This document shows, one piece after another, positions 45,849 to 56,680 of a stretch of DNA of 64,000 nt (the stretch's first letter is position 1; each line of letters begins with the position of its first letter). The DNA comes from Tritrichomonas musculus. Its lineage: Eukaryota > Parabasalia > Tritrichomonadida > Tritrichomonadidae. The position numbers were made by a program, and so were the translations under genes. The stretch lies in NCBI GenBank assembly GCA_039105265.1, contig JAPFFF010000008.1, positions 372,001 to 436,000 of the forward strand. Reading direction: 5' to 3'. The notes beneath the pieces are model-generated. The model searched no databases and had not been told where the DNA came from. It saw only the letters and a program-made list of their open reading frames with translations.

Positions 45849-45945
45849 TATTAAAACAAAATATATTATATTATAAAATATAATAAAATTTGACATATCA
45901 ACCTAAAAAAATTTGTCATATCTCCAGATTTTTCAAAATTTTCTA
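45849..45945 (+). repeat. dispersed repeat, copy B (upstream of the DUF3447-LRR gene)
   Basis: Matches 41140-41246; ends 22 bp before the ATG at 45967 and could contain promoter elements of that gene. Confidence 0.75.
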
Positions 45946-45966
45946 ATAAAAATTTTATTCTATTTT

Positions 45967-47880
45967 ATGATTGAACCAATCTCGACTAATTTTGGCCAAC
46001 AATTATCTGCCATCATTGATCAAAAAGGGGAAGTACCAGAATATATCAGCAAAAAGAAAGAATTATATAATATATTTATATTATTACTTGAAAAATCAGA
46101 TAACACTGATTCCGATTACCAAAGTTTATTTAAACTTCTTCAACAACAAAACCAAAAGAAAAACAGAGCCGAGATTGAACAATTCCTTCAATTAATAAAT
46201 GACATTTCAAACAATATGCACCGAGAAGAATCAATCTTTAAAAATCTTTACAGAATTATTGAACTGAACAAAACTCAAATCAAGGATACTTTTTCAAATG
46301 ATGAAATATTTGACATATTTGAAAACAACAAAAAAATTCTTCTTTTTCTCTTTATAAAAGAAATAATTACAATTAATGACTATATATATGAGAAACTTAT
46401 TTCAAAAACAGAGGCAAATGGCAACCATTATCGCCACTTTTTTTATCCAGAAATTAAAAAATTTATTGGAGATGAAAAAGCAAAAGACATTGAAAAAGAG
46501 CTTATTGAAAAAAATTCAAATATTTTTGATCGTTTTGAAGAAAAGCGCGAAGAAGGTGAAAATGAAGGACTTCTTTGCTTATATATTCGTGAAGATTCAG
46601 TGGAAAAATTTGTTTCATATGTCACATTAACAAACATGCCATTAGAAGTTGAACTTCTTCCGTCCATTTTTGAAACCAATTCTTTCTTGATTGAGAACAA
46701 AAACCCGACACTGATTGAATATGCAGCATTTTTTGGAGCGATTCAAATTTTTCAATATTTAAAATTGAATAATGTTAAATTAGAGCCGTCATTGTGGCTT
46801 TATGCGATCCATTCAAGAAATGCAGAAATGATTCATCTTATTGAATCTTGCCAAGTTGGCCCGCCAAATAAAGGACATTTGTGTGAATCAATTAAATGTC
46901 ATCATAATGAAATTGCAAACTATATAGAAAACAATTTGATGACTAATGATAATGACGATAAATTAAAAAAGAGTAAGAAAGTTATATCTGCAATTTTGAA
47001 GTTTCACAACTATGCCTATTTCCCTTCTGATTTTGAAAATGCAATTGAATTTTTTTACTTGTGCGCATATAATTATCACACTCTTGTGAAGCTTTACATT
47101 ATGGAGAAAAGTGGATACCTAAAAGAAGAAGCATCTAAAACCACCATACAACAAGCAGCAGAACAGAATCAATTTGACATTGCTTATTATCTACTGATGT
47201 CTCAAAGTACCATTTGTAAAAACGACTTTTACAATAATACGAAAATAAAGAGAATTGTAATTCCTCCTTCAATAACTTCAATTGTTGGGTACTCTTTCTG
47301 GAGATGTGAATCGTTGAAAGAAATTGTGATTCCTTCTTCTGTAACATCTATTGAAGGATATTCTTTCTACGGATGTATAAAATTGAAAACAGTCATTATT
47401 CCTCCTTCGGTTACTTCGATCGGTGATTATGCTTTCTGGAGATGCTACCCAATAGAAAATATAATTATTCCTTCTTCAGTGACTTCAATTGGGGAATATG
47501 CTTTTTGGAGATGTGAATCTTTGATAGAAGTTATTATTCCTCCTCATGTAACTTCAATTAGAAACAATACTTTTTATGGATGCTCATCATTAAAAAGAAT
47601 CTCAATTCCTTCTTCAGTAATTTTAATTGAAAATTTTGCATTTTGGATGTGTGAATTGTTGAGAGAAATTACAATCCCTCCTTTGGTAACTTCGATTGGA
47701 GAATATGCTTTTTACAATTGTAAATTATTGAAAGAAATCATAATTCCTTCTTCTGTAACTTCAATTGGGCAATATGCTTTCTGGATATGTGATTCATTGG
47801 AAAAAGCTACAATTCTTTCTACTGATATTTCAATACAAAAATTTGTTTTCCCATACAAAACTAAAATTATAAAAATTTAA
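45967..47880 (+). CDS. DUF3447 protein with C-terminal BspA-like LRRs
   Basis: ATG 45967 gives 637 residues (the frame is open further upstream, but only from TTG). Residues ~1-190 are the charged helical family N-terminus; ~190-420 the DUF3447/ankyrin-like region (LYIREDSVEKF, TLIEYAAFFGAIQIFQYLKL, HSRNAEMIHLIES). From ~425 come nine BspA-like LRRs (IPPSITSIVGYSFWRCESL, IIIPSSVTSIGEYAFWRC). No signal peptide or membrane span, so this LRR protein is probably cytoplasmic. Intact frame. Confidence 0.85.
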   Translation: MIEPISTNFGQQLSAIIDQKGEVPEYISKKKELYNIFILLLEKSDNTDSDYQSLFKLLQQQNQKKNRAEIEQFLQLINDISNNMHREESIFKNLYRIIELNKTQIKDTFSNDEIFDIFENNKKILLFLFIKEIITINDYIYEKLISKTEANGNHYRHFFYPEIKKFIGDEKAKDIEKELIEKNSNIFDRFEEKREEGENEGLLCLYIREDSVEKFVSYVTLTNMPLEVELLPSIFETNSFLIENKNPTLIEYAAFFGAIQIFQYLKLNNVKLEPSLWLYAIHSRNAEMIHLIESCQVGPPNKGHLCESIKCHHNEIANYIENNLMTNDNDDKLKKSKKVISAILKFHNYAYFPSDFENAIEFFYLCAYNYHTLVKLYIMEKSGYLKEEASKTTIQQAAEQNQFDIAYYLLMSQSTICKNDFYNNTKIKRIVIPPSITSIVGYSFWRCESLKEIVIPSSVTSIEGYSFYGCIKLKTVIIPPSVTSIGDYAFWRCYPIENIIIPSSVTSIGEYAFWRCESLIEVIIPPHVTSIRNNTFYGCSSLKRISIPSSVILIENFAFWMCELLREITIPPLVTSIGEYAFYNCKLLKEIIIPSSVTSIGQYAFWICDSLEKATILSTDISIQKFVFPYKTKIIKI

Positions 47881-48579
47881 TAAATTACATTATTAAAAAT
47901 TTAAATATTATTATTTAAGCAATTACCATCAATAAAAAGAATGACTTGAGATTTTATTAACTATTAATTTAACTTCCCATCTTCTCAACATGTTGATCAG
48001 GAGTATAACCTTGGGCTCCTGAATATGATCTAAGAGCGCATTTACAGTAGAAACAGAATCTCTATTTCGGAGATCCGGTGATCTATTGGAAACCAACATT
48101 TACCTCAATCTGCATTAATGTTTATCATTGGCAGAACACTGTTTCTAAGCATCAATCAATTCAAAGTTCACTCTTGGCAATTGGTAAATAAAATTATGGA
48201 AAACCTCGGCTTTTCAATAATTCAATTTTCAAGATAGTCAATAAAATTCACCTTTTATGGCTGCTTTTATAGATATTCAAAAAGTAATTGGAAACTTTTT
48301 TATAAGATTAACTTTTTTCTGAGTGCATTTTTTATAAGATATAAAATAAATATTTCACTTTTTCTTTCATTTTTAAACTTTTTGTTTTAATGTATTGAAA
48401 ATTGTTTTTTTTTTATTTCCCATATTTCCAAAATTTTAATAAGTTATTATGTATAATGTGCTCTATTTATAGATTTGGTTTGTTTCGATTTTTACAGTTT
48501 TTTAAAATCTTTTGACACTTTAAATCTGATCGAAGAACTATTTTATTTTTATAAACGATCAAAAAGCATTCAATTTTAA
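47881..48579. other. spacer with an unidentified GC-richer island
   Basis: Positions ~47975-48215 are less AT-rich than the flanks and read in part on the minus strand as CKCALRSYSGAQGYTPDQ, ending in VEKMGS and a stop. In-frame stops lie upstream. Perhaps a gene relic; no family recognised. Confidence 0.3.
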
Positions 48580-48753
48580 AAAAAATATTTTATATTTATC
48601 TATAAAACAACTGATTTTTTAAAATCATACATAGCTCTGTGCCGTCACTTAGATCGTTATTGGGATGTAATTTCCCCACATCTAACACTATTCTTAGTTA
48701 ATGATAAAATAAAAGATGATACTATTAAAAAATTTAATTTAAATGATGAGTAA
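48580..48753 (+). pseudogene. short 3' gene remnant, family unknown
   Basis: The plus strand reads YIALCRHLDRYWDVISPHLT, then LFLVNDKIKDD, to a TAA at 48751-48753. Codon use looks coding. No ATG; a stop lies just upstream. Confidence 0.4.
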
Positions 48754-50329
48754 TACAACTATTGAAAATAAAAAAGTACGTTTTTTAAAAGGGGAATATT
48801 ATAAATTGATAGGTTTTTCGATAGGCTTGTTATTCTCCGATTCTCGAGATCGATAATTGAATGACTTTTTGATATCGATACATAAATATGCACAGATTCT
48901 CTAGATCGATTTCAGAGATCGAGAATTTTTTTTCCCAGCTTTTGATATCAGAATTTTCACTTAAACTTTTTGATAAATATATAATCGTAATTTAATCTCA
49001 AATAAACTTAATTTCATAAGTCGGTAATATAGGTAAAAATTTACCATAACCGTTGAAAAATATTCAAAATTTTACTTTTATTTTCTATTCGACTTATTAT
49101 TCTTTTCCACCATGTAACTACAACACAGTAGAACACTAATGCAGAAAGAAACAAGTGTTATAACAAATTAGTGAATTTTCATTCCAAAAGACAAATCAAT
49201 ATATATTATTATCTCAAAAATTTGTGTTGAAACACTTGCAAATGGATTATTCTATTGAATGTAAAATATTGTATTAGATAAACAAAAATAATACCCCGTA
49301 TATGACGATTAATTGAAGAAGTATCCCAGAATTAATTAAATTTTCCTCGTAAACTTTTTGAATAAAAAAGATTATTTTTGAGAGTGATAAATAGTTGGTA
49401 AGAGTTTCAATGGTTTATGCGATGTCTTTTGAGAGAATAAATAACGATAAAATTAAAATTGAATGAAAAAAGTTATATGAATAATAGAAAACTCTTACCG
49501 ATTTTTGAAATGTAGTTTATTTCATAAAAAAGAATGAATTTTTTGATTTTATTCTTAAAATAAGCATCAATGCATTCTATTATTTATTTTTAAGTATTTT
49601 AAAATCATAAATATCAATTATAAAAAAAGATAAATCTGTTTGAGATCTCGCTAATTGATATCAAGTTTACAATTATTTTTATGTCACATTTCATATCTGA
49701 TATCTTGATAATCGATAATCCCGATATCAGATTTTGAAACTGATAATCGAGTATCAGATGTAAAAAAGTGACGTTTTTGATATTGATTCTCAAAATAACA
49801 ATCCTATTTTTCAAGAAAAAAAAATTTTGCTAATTTTTTCTCATTCATTCAATCCACTTTTTCTAAAAAATGCAAATCAGGATCTAGCCATGGTTATTAA
49901 TTAGTATTATAACATGTAATTTAGTAATATTTTCAGGAGAAATATCGTTTTTCTTCTCAAAAAAATTATCTTAAAATGGTTTTATCTTTATAATAATTAA
50001 AGAATTTTATAAATAATCATTAAATATTATATTTACAATAAAAATGTAAAATAAATAAAATGTAAATATTACTGTAAATAATCTAAAAATATGGTAAAAT
50101 AATGGTGAAATTTTGATAAAAAAGTATTTATTTCCTCAGAAAAATGAGAATCAAAACAAAAGTTAGAAAAATAAAAAACAAATATTTATTAATTTAAAAT
50201 CGTTAAAATAAAAAAAATTTTTTTTATTTATAATATTATATTATTATTATTATTATTATAAATATAAAATTAAAATAAAACTTATGAATTGAATTTTAAG
50301 ATAATTGATATTTTTTTATTGACATATTG
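48754..50329. other. long AT-rich spacer
   Basis: Several ATCGAT/GATATC-rich, partly self-complementary stretches occur (about 48840-48930 and 49665-49770, TGATATCTTGATAATCGATA). No gene, RNA or element ends supported. Confidence 0.35.
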
Positions 50330-50480
50330 TAGCCCTTCGGCGGTTTTGTAAAATACGGCTATTTGGTCGTTCATTGAATAGTTTATTTTACAAAATTTAT
50401 ACGGCACACGGCAAAAGTGCAACTTTTTGAATACTTTACATAAAAAAATCTTCAATTACGGCATACGGCCGAAAGGGATA
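50330..50480. mobile_element. 151-bp Mutator-type MITE, copy 2
   Basis: Inverted relative to copy 1 (41283-41433), same 151-bp length. Perfect 9-bp target duplications GACATATTG at 50321-50329 and 50481-50489. Sequence differs from copy 1 at a modest number of sites. Confidence 0.9.
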
Positions 50481-50639
50481 GACATATTGAATTTAATTTC
50501 TTTTTATTTCTAGTTTATTTATATTTTCAAAAAGAATCAATGCTAAAAAATGGTTATTGATCATTTATTGTTTATAATAAAAATGAATCATTAAAAATCA
50601 ATTTTTATTTATTTATTATTTTCAAAATTGAGATAGGCT

Positions 50640-51974
50640 TTAGTGTAAATTGCAGCCATTGAATGCATTTGGTGACACTTTTGCATTGCCAGGTATTGTT
50701 ATTCTTTTCAATGAAGAGCAATCATAGAACGCAAAATTACCGATTTTAGCCAATGAAGACGGCTCCTCGAACACGACTTCCTCCAGCAATTTGCATCTTC
50801 CGAAAGCCTTTTCGCCAATAGAAGTCACAGATGCAGGAATCTTCACACTAACAAGTGAACAACCGAAGAAAGATCTATCTTCGATAGAGACAACAGAAGG
50901 AGGAATTGTTATCTCTTTCAAATGTATGCAGTCAAGAAAGGCGTCATGTTCGATTGAAGTTGCATTTGGTGGAATTTTTATCATTTTATATAATTCATCG
51001 AAAATTTCTTTTTTTCCGCCGTTATAAGCAACCTTCAAAGGGGTGACGTGGTGTTTTCCTCTTTTTACTCTTTTTAAAGGATTAAAATCTTTTTCTTTTA
51101 TGAGAGGTGAAATAAGGTCAAAATAATCATATTCAAAAAGGAATAAAAACATGACTGAAAGGTCAAAATCTTCTTCAAGAAAGAAATCGAAATTGTAACA
51201 TTGAAAGCTGAACATATAATAATCTTCAACTTTATGATTTGAATAATTATTGATTAGATAAATTGCAATTTTGCTGTTATGGGCAGTAATTGATGCTTCA
51301 ATGTAGTCTTCAATTTCATGATTATTTAATTTAATGCCATTTTGTTCAAGAAGATGAATCATATCGGCGCTATTTGAATATACAGCATGCATCCATGCGT
51401 TGTAAATTTTGGCACCATTCAATTTGAGATAATTGAAGATTTGTGTGGCTCCATAATATATTGCATATTGTATCAATGAAACTGTTTTGTTTCGTAAAAA
51501 AACGTTTCCCCTCTCGACTTTAATGGTTTTGTTTATATCAATATTGGTTGAATTCATATATACAATAAAATCGTCAAGCAAATCTTCTCGAATTAATAAA
51601 CAAATCTTTGAATCTTCTTCTTTGTCTTTATTTAAACCAATCTGATTTGTTGAAAAAAGGAAATCAAGAGATGATCCTCTATATAAAAGAATATGACGTA
51701 TTTGATGATAATCAAAAAAAGTTTTAAGTGGTTCGGAGATTATATCGTAAATCATTTGGGCTTTTTGGCAAAAATTATTACCAGTTCTATGATAATTTGT
51801 TATAAAAGATAGTAATAAACCAAAGATTTTAATCTTTGATTGACTTTCTAAAAAGTTTGGTTGAACGATTGTTTGAATCTGATTGAATATATCGTTATCT
51901 ACATCGTTTTTCTCGAAAAATATTTGAAGGAGTTCATCAACTTCTTTAATTTGCTGAAAAAATTCAGCACACAT
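50640..51974 (-). CDS. DUF3447 protein with short BspA-like LRR tail
   Basis: ATG at 51974 (MCAEFF) gives 444 residues. Layout as in 45967-47880: helical N-terminus (FGLLLSFITNYHR), LLIREDLLDDFIVYMNSTN, SLIQYAIYYGATQIFNYLKL, SADMIHLLEQNG, then about five LRRs (IPPNATSIEHDAFLDC, ITIPPSVVSIEDRSFFGC, VKIPASVTSIGEKAFGRC) and an immediate end. No membrane span. Intact frame. The joining of DUF3447 and BspA LRRs in two separate genes here shows this is a standing architecture, not a chance fusion. Confidence 0.85.
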   Translation of the reverse strand: MCAEFFQQIKEVDELLQIFFEKNDVDNDIFNQIQTIVQPNFLESQSKIKIFGLLLSFITNYHRTGNNFCQKAQMIYDIISEPLKTFFDYHQIRHILLYRGSSLDFLFSTNQIGLNKDKEEDSKICLLIREDLLDDFIVYMNSTNIDINKTIKVERGNVFLRNKTVSLIQYAIYYGATQIFNYLKLNGAKIYNAWMHAVYSNSADMIHLLEQNGIKLNNHEIEDYIEASITAHNSKIAIYLINNYSNHKVEDYYMFSFQCYNFDFFLEEDFDLSVMFLFLFEYDYFDLISPLIKEKDFNPLKRVKRGKHHVTPLKVAYNGGKKEIFDELYKMIKIPPNATSIEHDAFLDCIHLKEITIPPSVVSIEDRSFFGCSLVSVKIPASVTSIGEKAFGRCKLLEEVVFEEPSSLAKIGNFAFYDCSSLKRITIPGNAKVSPNAFNGCNLH

Positions 51975-51989
51975 TTTAGGATTTGACAA

Positions 51990-52568
51990 AAAAACAGACT
52001 ATCTTTTTCTCTCAATTTATTTGACAAAAAAATATTTATTTCAATTTTAAAATTTGTAATATTTCTTTTCAAAATAAATTATTTTGACACCTTTAAACAC
52101 ATTTTGGCCCATGATTTTTAAAAAATATTATTTTGGGCATATTTGGTAATATAAGCATTTGCGCTTCATTTGATTCATCTTTTTGAACAAGATATTTAAA
52201 AAATATTTTTCGTTTGCAATAAACTTAATTAACTTAGTACTTATATAAACAAGCCAGTACTTCTAATATTTTAGCAAATAATAAATACTTGCGCAAATAC
52301 AAATCTTTCGAAAATGATTCTTTTTTAATAAAATTTTATATTTATTAGATGTACAGAAACATAACTTTTTCAATGAATTGTTATTTACATTTAAATTATC
52401 AATATCTCAATCAAATCATTAAATATTCAATTTTCGATAATTCAATAATCATTAATAAAGTATAAATTGAATATAATATCATGTAAAAAAGCTATTTAAC
52501 CAAGATATAAAAAGATTGTGTTATAACAAAAAATTGGCCCAAATTTGTGAGTTCTTAAGAACATAATA
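51990..52568. other. AT-rich spacer
   Basis: Between the DUF3447 gene and the recombinase remnant. Nothing recognised. Confidence 0.3.
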
Positions 52569-52782
52569 TTAAAGTAGGAAAATCATATAAATTTTTTTAT
52601 TGTTGTTGTATAAATATGTTGTAATACCACGTCCTATTTGATCTGTTTTTGAGTATCTGATATTTAGTATTAATTTGTTTTTTGAGGTATCGTAAATAAC
52701 ATCTTTTTTGCGTAAATTTAATAATTCTGAGATTCTTAAAAAAGCGTAAAACGATAGAGTCATATAAAACATCATTTTTATA
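52569..52782 (-). pseudogene. tyrosine-recombinase fossil, catalytic part
   Basis: The minus strand reads SFYAFLRISELLNLRKKDVI, the region of the first catalytic Arg of tyrosine recombinases (the A/F-L-R-x-S-E-L motif), then a beta-hairpin-like NKLILNIRYSKTDQ. The remaining catalytic region is not readable. It is separated from the N-terminal part (53682-53961) by the mariner-like element at 52783. Host family uncertain: DIRS-, Crypton- or Polinton-like-virus-type integrases all fit. Broken. Confidence 0.65.
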
Positions 52783-53681
52783 TAGGTCATTCAATAAGTT
52801 CGTAACTGGCACTTTTTTCCACATGTAGATATGATATAAAATATTTATTTATATATATATAAGCATTTCATCAATATCTATATATTTATTATTTTCGATT
52901 TTTGTTTAATTTATTATTCAGTACTTTTAAGAGATTTTTTTCAGTTTTAGGCTGAAAAATGATTATTGAATTTTTGTGGTATTTACTCAATGCATGAAAT
53001 ACTTTTCATTTATCCGAATATTGATATAGGTAATATGCATGCACTATTATTATAATTAATTATAAAATTGATGAATCATTAACCAATGGTTTTGAAAATA
53101 TCTAAAGAAAAATGTTTCAATAAAAAAATTCAATGATTTTGAACTTTTTTGGCTATTTTTTTTTCAAAAATTTGAATATTTATATATATTTAGAAATATA
53201 TAACAATTACTTTTCATTGATTTTTTATATACATATATATTAAATCAATGTCTTATTAATTAATATATTTTTTTTTATGAATCTTTTGAATAAGGCCTCA
53301 AACCATAGATTCTTTTGAAAAAGTAAGGCTTAACGTACTTTAACGGATCAATAACGTATGCATATTGAGCCATATATAATTTTTATGTTTGGATAAACAT
53401 AATTTGGAATGTTTCCAAAAATATATCTATTTGATAATTTTTTTTATCATTCATATGATTTGAACTAAATATTTTTATACCTCCTTTGATATTCCAAAAA
53501 ATGAAAATTTAAAAGTAATAAATTTTAAACACACAACAACTCAGTGAATATTAGTTATAATAGCAAACTATTTTAGCAAAATATAGAGTATCGTTCATAT
53601 ATTATAATTATTATATTTATTATTTGAATAATCATTTCAACTTTCTAAAAAGTAGAAGTTGCGAACTTATTGAATGGCCTA
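52783..53681. mobile_element. 899-bp mariner-like non-autonomous element
   Basis: Terminal repeats TAGGTCATTCAATAAGTTCG and the inverse of TAGGCCATTCAATAAGTTCG, followed by AACT on both sides; TA flanks (52781-52782, 53682-53683). The CAATAAGTTCG word is common in mariner ends. Interior AT-rich without transposase. Inserted into the recombinase fossil. Confidence 0.85.
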
Positions 53682-53961
53682 TATTTTCAATTTGAGTCAT
53701 ATCAGTAATTTGTAAATATTGAATAAAAAACTCTGGTTTAAAAGCAAGTTTAGCAAAAGGTGATGAATCTTCTTTATAAGCTCTCTGAAGACCACTCTTG
53801 AACTTTTTGAATTCATTAGATAATGTTAAATTTGGCAAATCATTCGATCTAAAATAAAAAGATAAACCAGTTATATAAGATAATAATGTGTTTAATGTTA
53901 TTCCTTTTTTTGATTGATAAGTGATAAATACTATTTGATTGTCTGTCCCATATATTATCAA
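53682..53961 (-). pseudogene. tyrosine-recombinase fossil, N-terminal core-binding part
   Basis: Minus-strand residues NTLLSYITGLSFYFRS and KKFKSGLQRAYKED follow the SAM-like core-binding domain that precedes the catalytic part in tyrosine recombinases. It abuts the Polinton fossil at about 53962, with frames in conflict, so the two are joined by a rearrangement or insertion. Broken. Confidence 0.55.
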
Positions 53962-54712
53962 ATATTAATGTCTTACTCCATGTTTGATATTTTTCTGGTT
54001 TATTTTGAAATATGCCATTACCTATATTAAACACATCTGCAAAGTCATCATTCCAGGATTTAAGTTGGAAAAAGTTCATATATGGTGCAGTATACTCCCA
54101 ATCTCGTTCATTCTTACAATTGGTATAGTAGTATTTATGGTTCTCTGCTTTATTCCTTTCTGTATAAATGATTTCATGAAAACCATTTTTATCATAGTAT
54201 CCATCTGTTTGTATATCTCTATCCTGTATATCATCATCATTTTGAACAAATTTGTCTAATGTTGAAGTTTTAATGTATGACTTGAATGCACGATTAACTG
54301 CATCAAAAAATCGACGTAAATCTCCATCGACTGACACCCAATCAATGACTTTGAAGCACCCATATTCATGATTCGAAACAGTTATATAGTCTTCTTTTAG
54401 TGTTCCATCATTCCATGTTCCGCCACAAACAAACTCATATGTTTTCTTATGTATCTTATATATTTCAATCTCTACTTCCATTTTGCGTCTTCTCTTAATG
54501 ATATGTGCTGAACGAACGCTAACAATAGATTCCCCTTTGTTTGCAGTTGACCATTCTGGTGGGAAATTAAACCAATATCTATTAAACTTAGCTTTATCAT
54601 GTTGAACATCCTCAAGGAAGTAGGCTGTTTCGATTGGAAGAGGCGTATTACCATCATTAACTATATTATCTCGATTAGGATATAAAGTGTTAACACTTGG
54701 TGGTAATTCCAT
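53962..54712 (-). CDS. Polinton-linked protein, possibly structural
   Basis: From ATG 54712, about 250 residues before the left junction. Early words YWFNFPPEWSTANKGESIVS and SVRSAHIIKRRRKMEVEIEI recall the start of trichomonad Maverick virion-type proteins, but this is a weak resemblance. Rich in aromatic residues and beta-type patterns. Fossil; part of the element above. Confidence 0.35.
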
Positions 54713-54733
54713 TTCGAGTTGAATAAAAAGTCT

Positions 54734-56332
54734 TTATTTATATACAACACCTGTTTCTAATTCATTGTTTTGAAGTTCTCGAAGTATTCTCTTTCTAATA
54801 TCTAGTATATTGCGTTGTTTAAACTTACCATTTCCTTCATGCAAAAAGGTACGACAAGATTCCATTAGAAACACTCCACAATCCTTGTTATTCTTTTGAC
54901 TAGGTACATCATAATATTTTGCTTTTAATTTACCTGTTGCTGAAATATCGATATACTTATTAAGTATCTTTACCTCTGGCGCCATTGACTTATTCTCAGA
55001 GTCATAGCATTCGATTATTTTCTTTGGATATCGAACAATACATAAAACCCAATGTTCTCCATCTGAGCAAATGGGGACAAATACTTTATCGAAATGTGAA
55101 AATGACTGTTTACCTGAGATAGGACTTTTCATCAGTTCTAGTAATTTTCCATTATCATTAGTCTCATATGCTATAGAAAGGAGGGTATAAAATGCAGTAG
55201 GTAAAACCAATATTTTCTTTTTATCAAACTCTGCCTCATTTTGACCAGGTTGTTTATTCAATCTCTTTCCTTTGTTATATAGAAGTTTCAAGTAGTCATC
55301 AATAACATCTTCTTCTATATTTTCATCATTGACTAAACTCCTCCAATCATTAATTTTATGACGTCTTTGGTCTACTGTATACTCTCCTGTCTTCTGTGTG
55401 ATCATACGGGTTTGTCTTGGAGGAGGACTAGTACCTCGAGAGGTATGTGATGATGGAAACTGTGGAGGTGGTGATGAAGGAGGAGGAGGTGGTGGAGGTG
55501 GAGGTGAACGAGGTGGTGGAGGTGAAGGTGAATGAGAAGGAGGAGGAGGTGGAGGTGAAGGTGAACGAGGTCGTCTTGATTTTGTCTTAGGTTGTTTTGA
55601 TTTTTTCTTAGGTATATCATCCTCGTCTAAATTTGTACTACTTTGAAGTAAACGTTGAATTCTGTTTTGATTTTGATCCCTTGTTGGTGGCTCAACATTT
55701 GTGGGTCGGTTCCTACCGATTTTCCTAAGGTTAAGATGATAATCATTTCGATTTAAAGTTGGAGGTCTGGGTAATGGAGCCAATTCTGGTATATCATCTG
55801 TTTGAATACCTCTAGTTTTATATTCTTTCTTATCACTTTTCAATGTTCTTTCTTTCATCTGCTCTCTCAGTTCTCTAGCTGCTTGTTTTTCCTCCTCAGA
55901 TTTCATTCGAGATATCCTTATGTTGATAATATCATAATGTAATTTTATCTCTGTTAATAAACCTTGATCTGATTCTTGGAGAGTATATTGATATGGCTTT
56001 AATACTGTTATGTAATGCCCATGTTCATCTTTATCATCTTGATTTTTCCTAATCGCAAACACGCAACCTGAAAATTTTGCTTTTGGTCTCTCTCTCTTGA
56101 GTCTATTAGCAAATTCAAGTACGTCTTTAAAAGCTATACTAGTATTTAAATATGTCTCATATAATTTTTGTAGATTTATTTGATTATTAGAGAACTTCCA
56201 TATAGTTTGACCCAAACCTCTTGTTAATCTATCAACATCTCTATCAACTAGTTTAGGTCGAAATTTAATAGTACCTTGTAATAGTTGTATTTTATAGTTA
56301 GGTTTAGTTTGTGTACCTACATCACTTGTCAC
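54734..56332 (-). CDS. adenain/Ulp1-like cysteine protease with proline-rich middle
   Basis: The 532-residue frame has a charged N-terminal half, a Pro/Ser stretch near residues 240-300 (runs of SPSPPPPPP type), and a C48/adenain-type peptidase at the end: His in DGEHWVLCIV (~432), Asp in ECYDSENK (~449) and the Q/C segment SQKNNKDCGVFLMESC (~485). Such proteases mature capsid proteins in Polintons and adenoviruses. The start is uncertain (no early ATG). Fossil; part of the element. Confidence 0.7.
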   Translation of the reverse strand: MTSDVGTQTKPNYKIQLLQGTIKFRPKLVDRDVDRLTRGLGQTIWKFSNNQINLQKLYETYLNTSIAFKDVLEFANRLKRERPKAKFSGCVFAIRKNQDDKDEHGHYITVLKPYQYTLQESDQGLLTEIKLHYDIINIRISRMKSEEEKQAARELREQMKERTLKSDKKEYKTRGIQTDDIPELAPLPRPPTLNRNDYHLNLRKIGRNRPTNVEPPTRDQNQNRIQRLLQSSTNLDEDDIPKKKSKQPKTKSRRPRSPSPPPPPPSHSPSPPPPRSPPPPPPPPPSSPPPQFPSSHTSRGTSPPPRQTRMITQKTGEYTVDQRRHKINDWRSLVNDENIEEDVIDDYLKLLYNKGKRLNKQPGQNEAEFDKKKILVLPTAFYTLLSIAYETNDNGKLLELMKSPISGKQSFSHFDKVFVPICSDGEHWVLCIVRYPKKIIECYDSENKSMAPEVKILNKYIDISATGKLKAKYYDVPSQKNNKDCGVFLMESCRTFLHEGNGKFKQRNILDIRKRILRELQNNELETGVVYK

Positions 56333-56373
56333 TTAAAAATCAAATAAAAGAAAGAAGAAGAAGATGTTGTTTA

Positions 56374-56613
56374 TTAATGAAGGTTATCAAGGCTGCTGTT
56401 GATATCATCAACGTTGACCTTCATATTTGCAAGGTCATCAATGACAGAATCGAGTTTTAAGGATAGCAGGTTGACCCTATTAAGAACCTCATCAAGTCGT
56501 TGGTTGAGTTGATCAATTTGGAGCAACAAGTAAGTTTCAAGCTTTTGCTTTTCATCCATGATTTTAGCGTTGAGCATTTCAGTGGTCAATCGTATCTTCT
56601 TATCGAGATTCAT
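56374..56613 (-). CDS. small coiled-coil protein in the Polinton block
   Basis: 79 residues from ATG 56613 (MNLDKKIRLTTEML). Heptad pattern throughout (LLLQIDQLNQRLDEVLNRVN, LKLDSVIDDLANMK), so likely a parallel coiled coil. Same strand and spacing as the protease. No family recognised. Confidence 0.55.
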   Translation of the reverse strand: MNLDKKIRLTTEMLNAKIMDEKQKLETYLLLQIDQLNQRLDEVLNRVNLLSLKLDSVIDDLANMKVNVDDINSSLDNLH

Positions 56614-56680
56614 CAAAGAAAAAAGTGAAATGACTAAATATTTTTCTATTGTTCATTTCATTTTTTTTATTTCTGTATAA

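Noticed and set aside
55402-55620. His/Leu-rich ORF on the minus strand
   Set aside because: Shadow frame of the proline-rich segment of the Ulp1-like protease.
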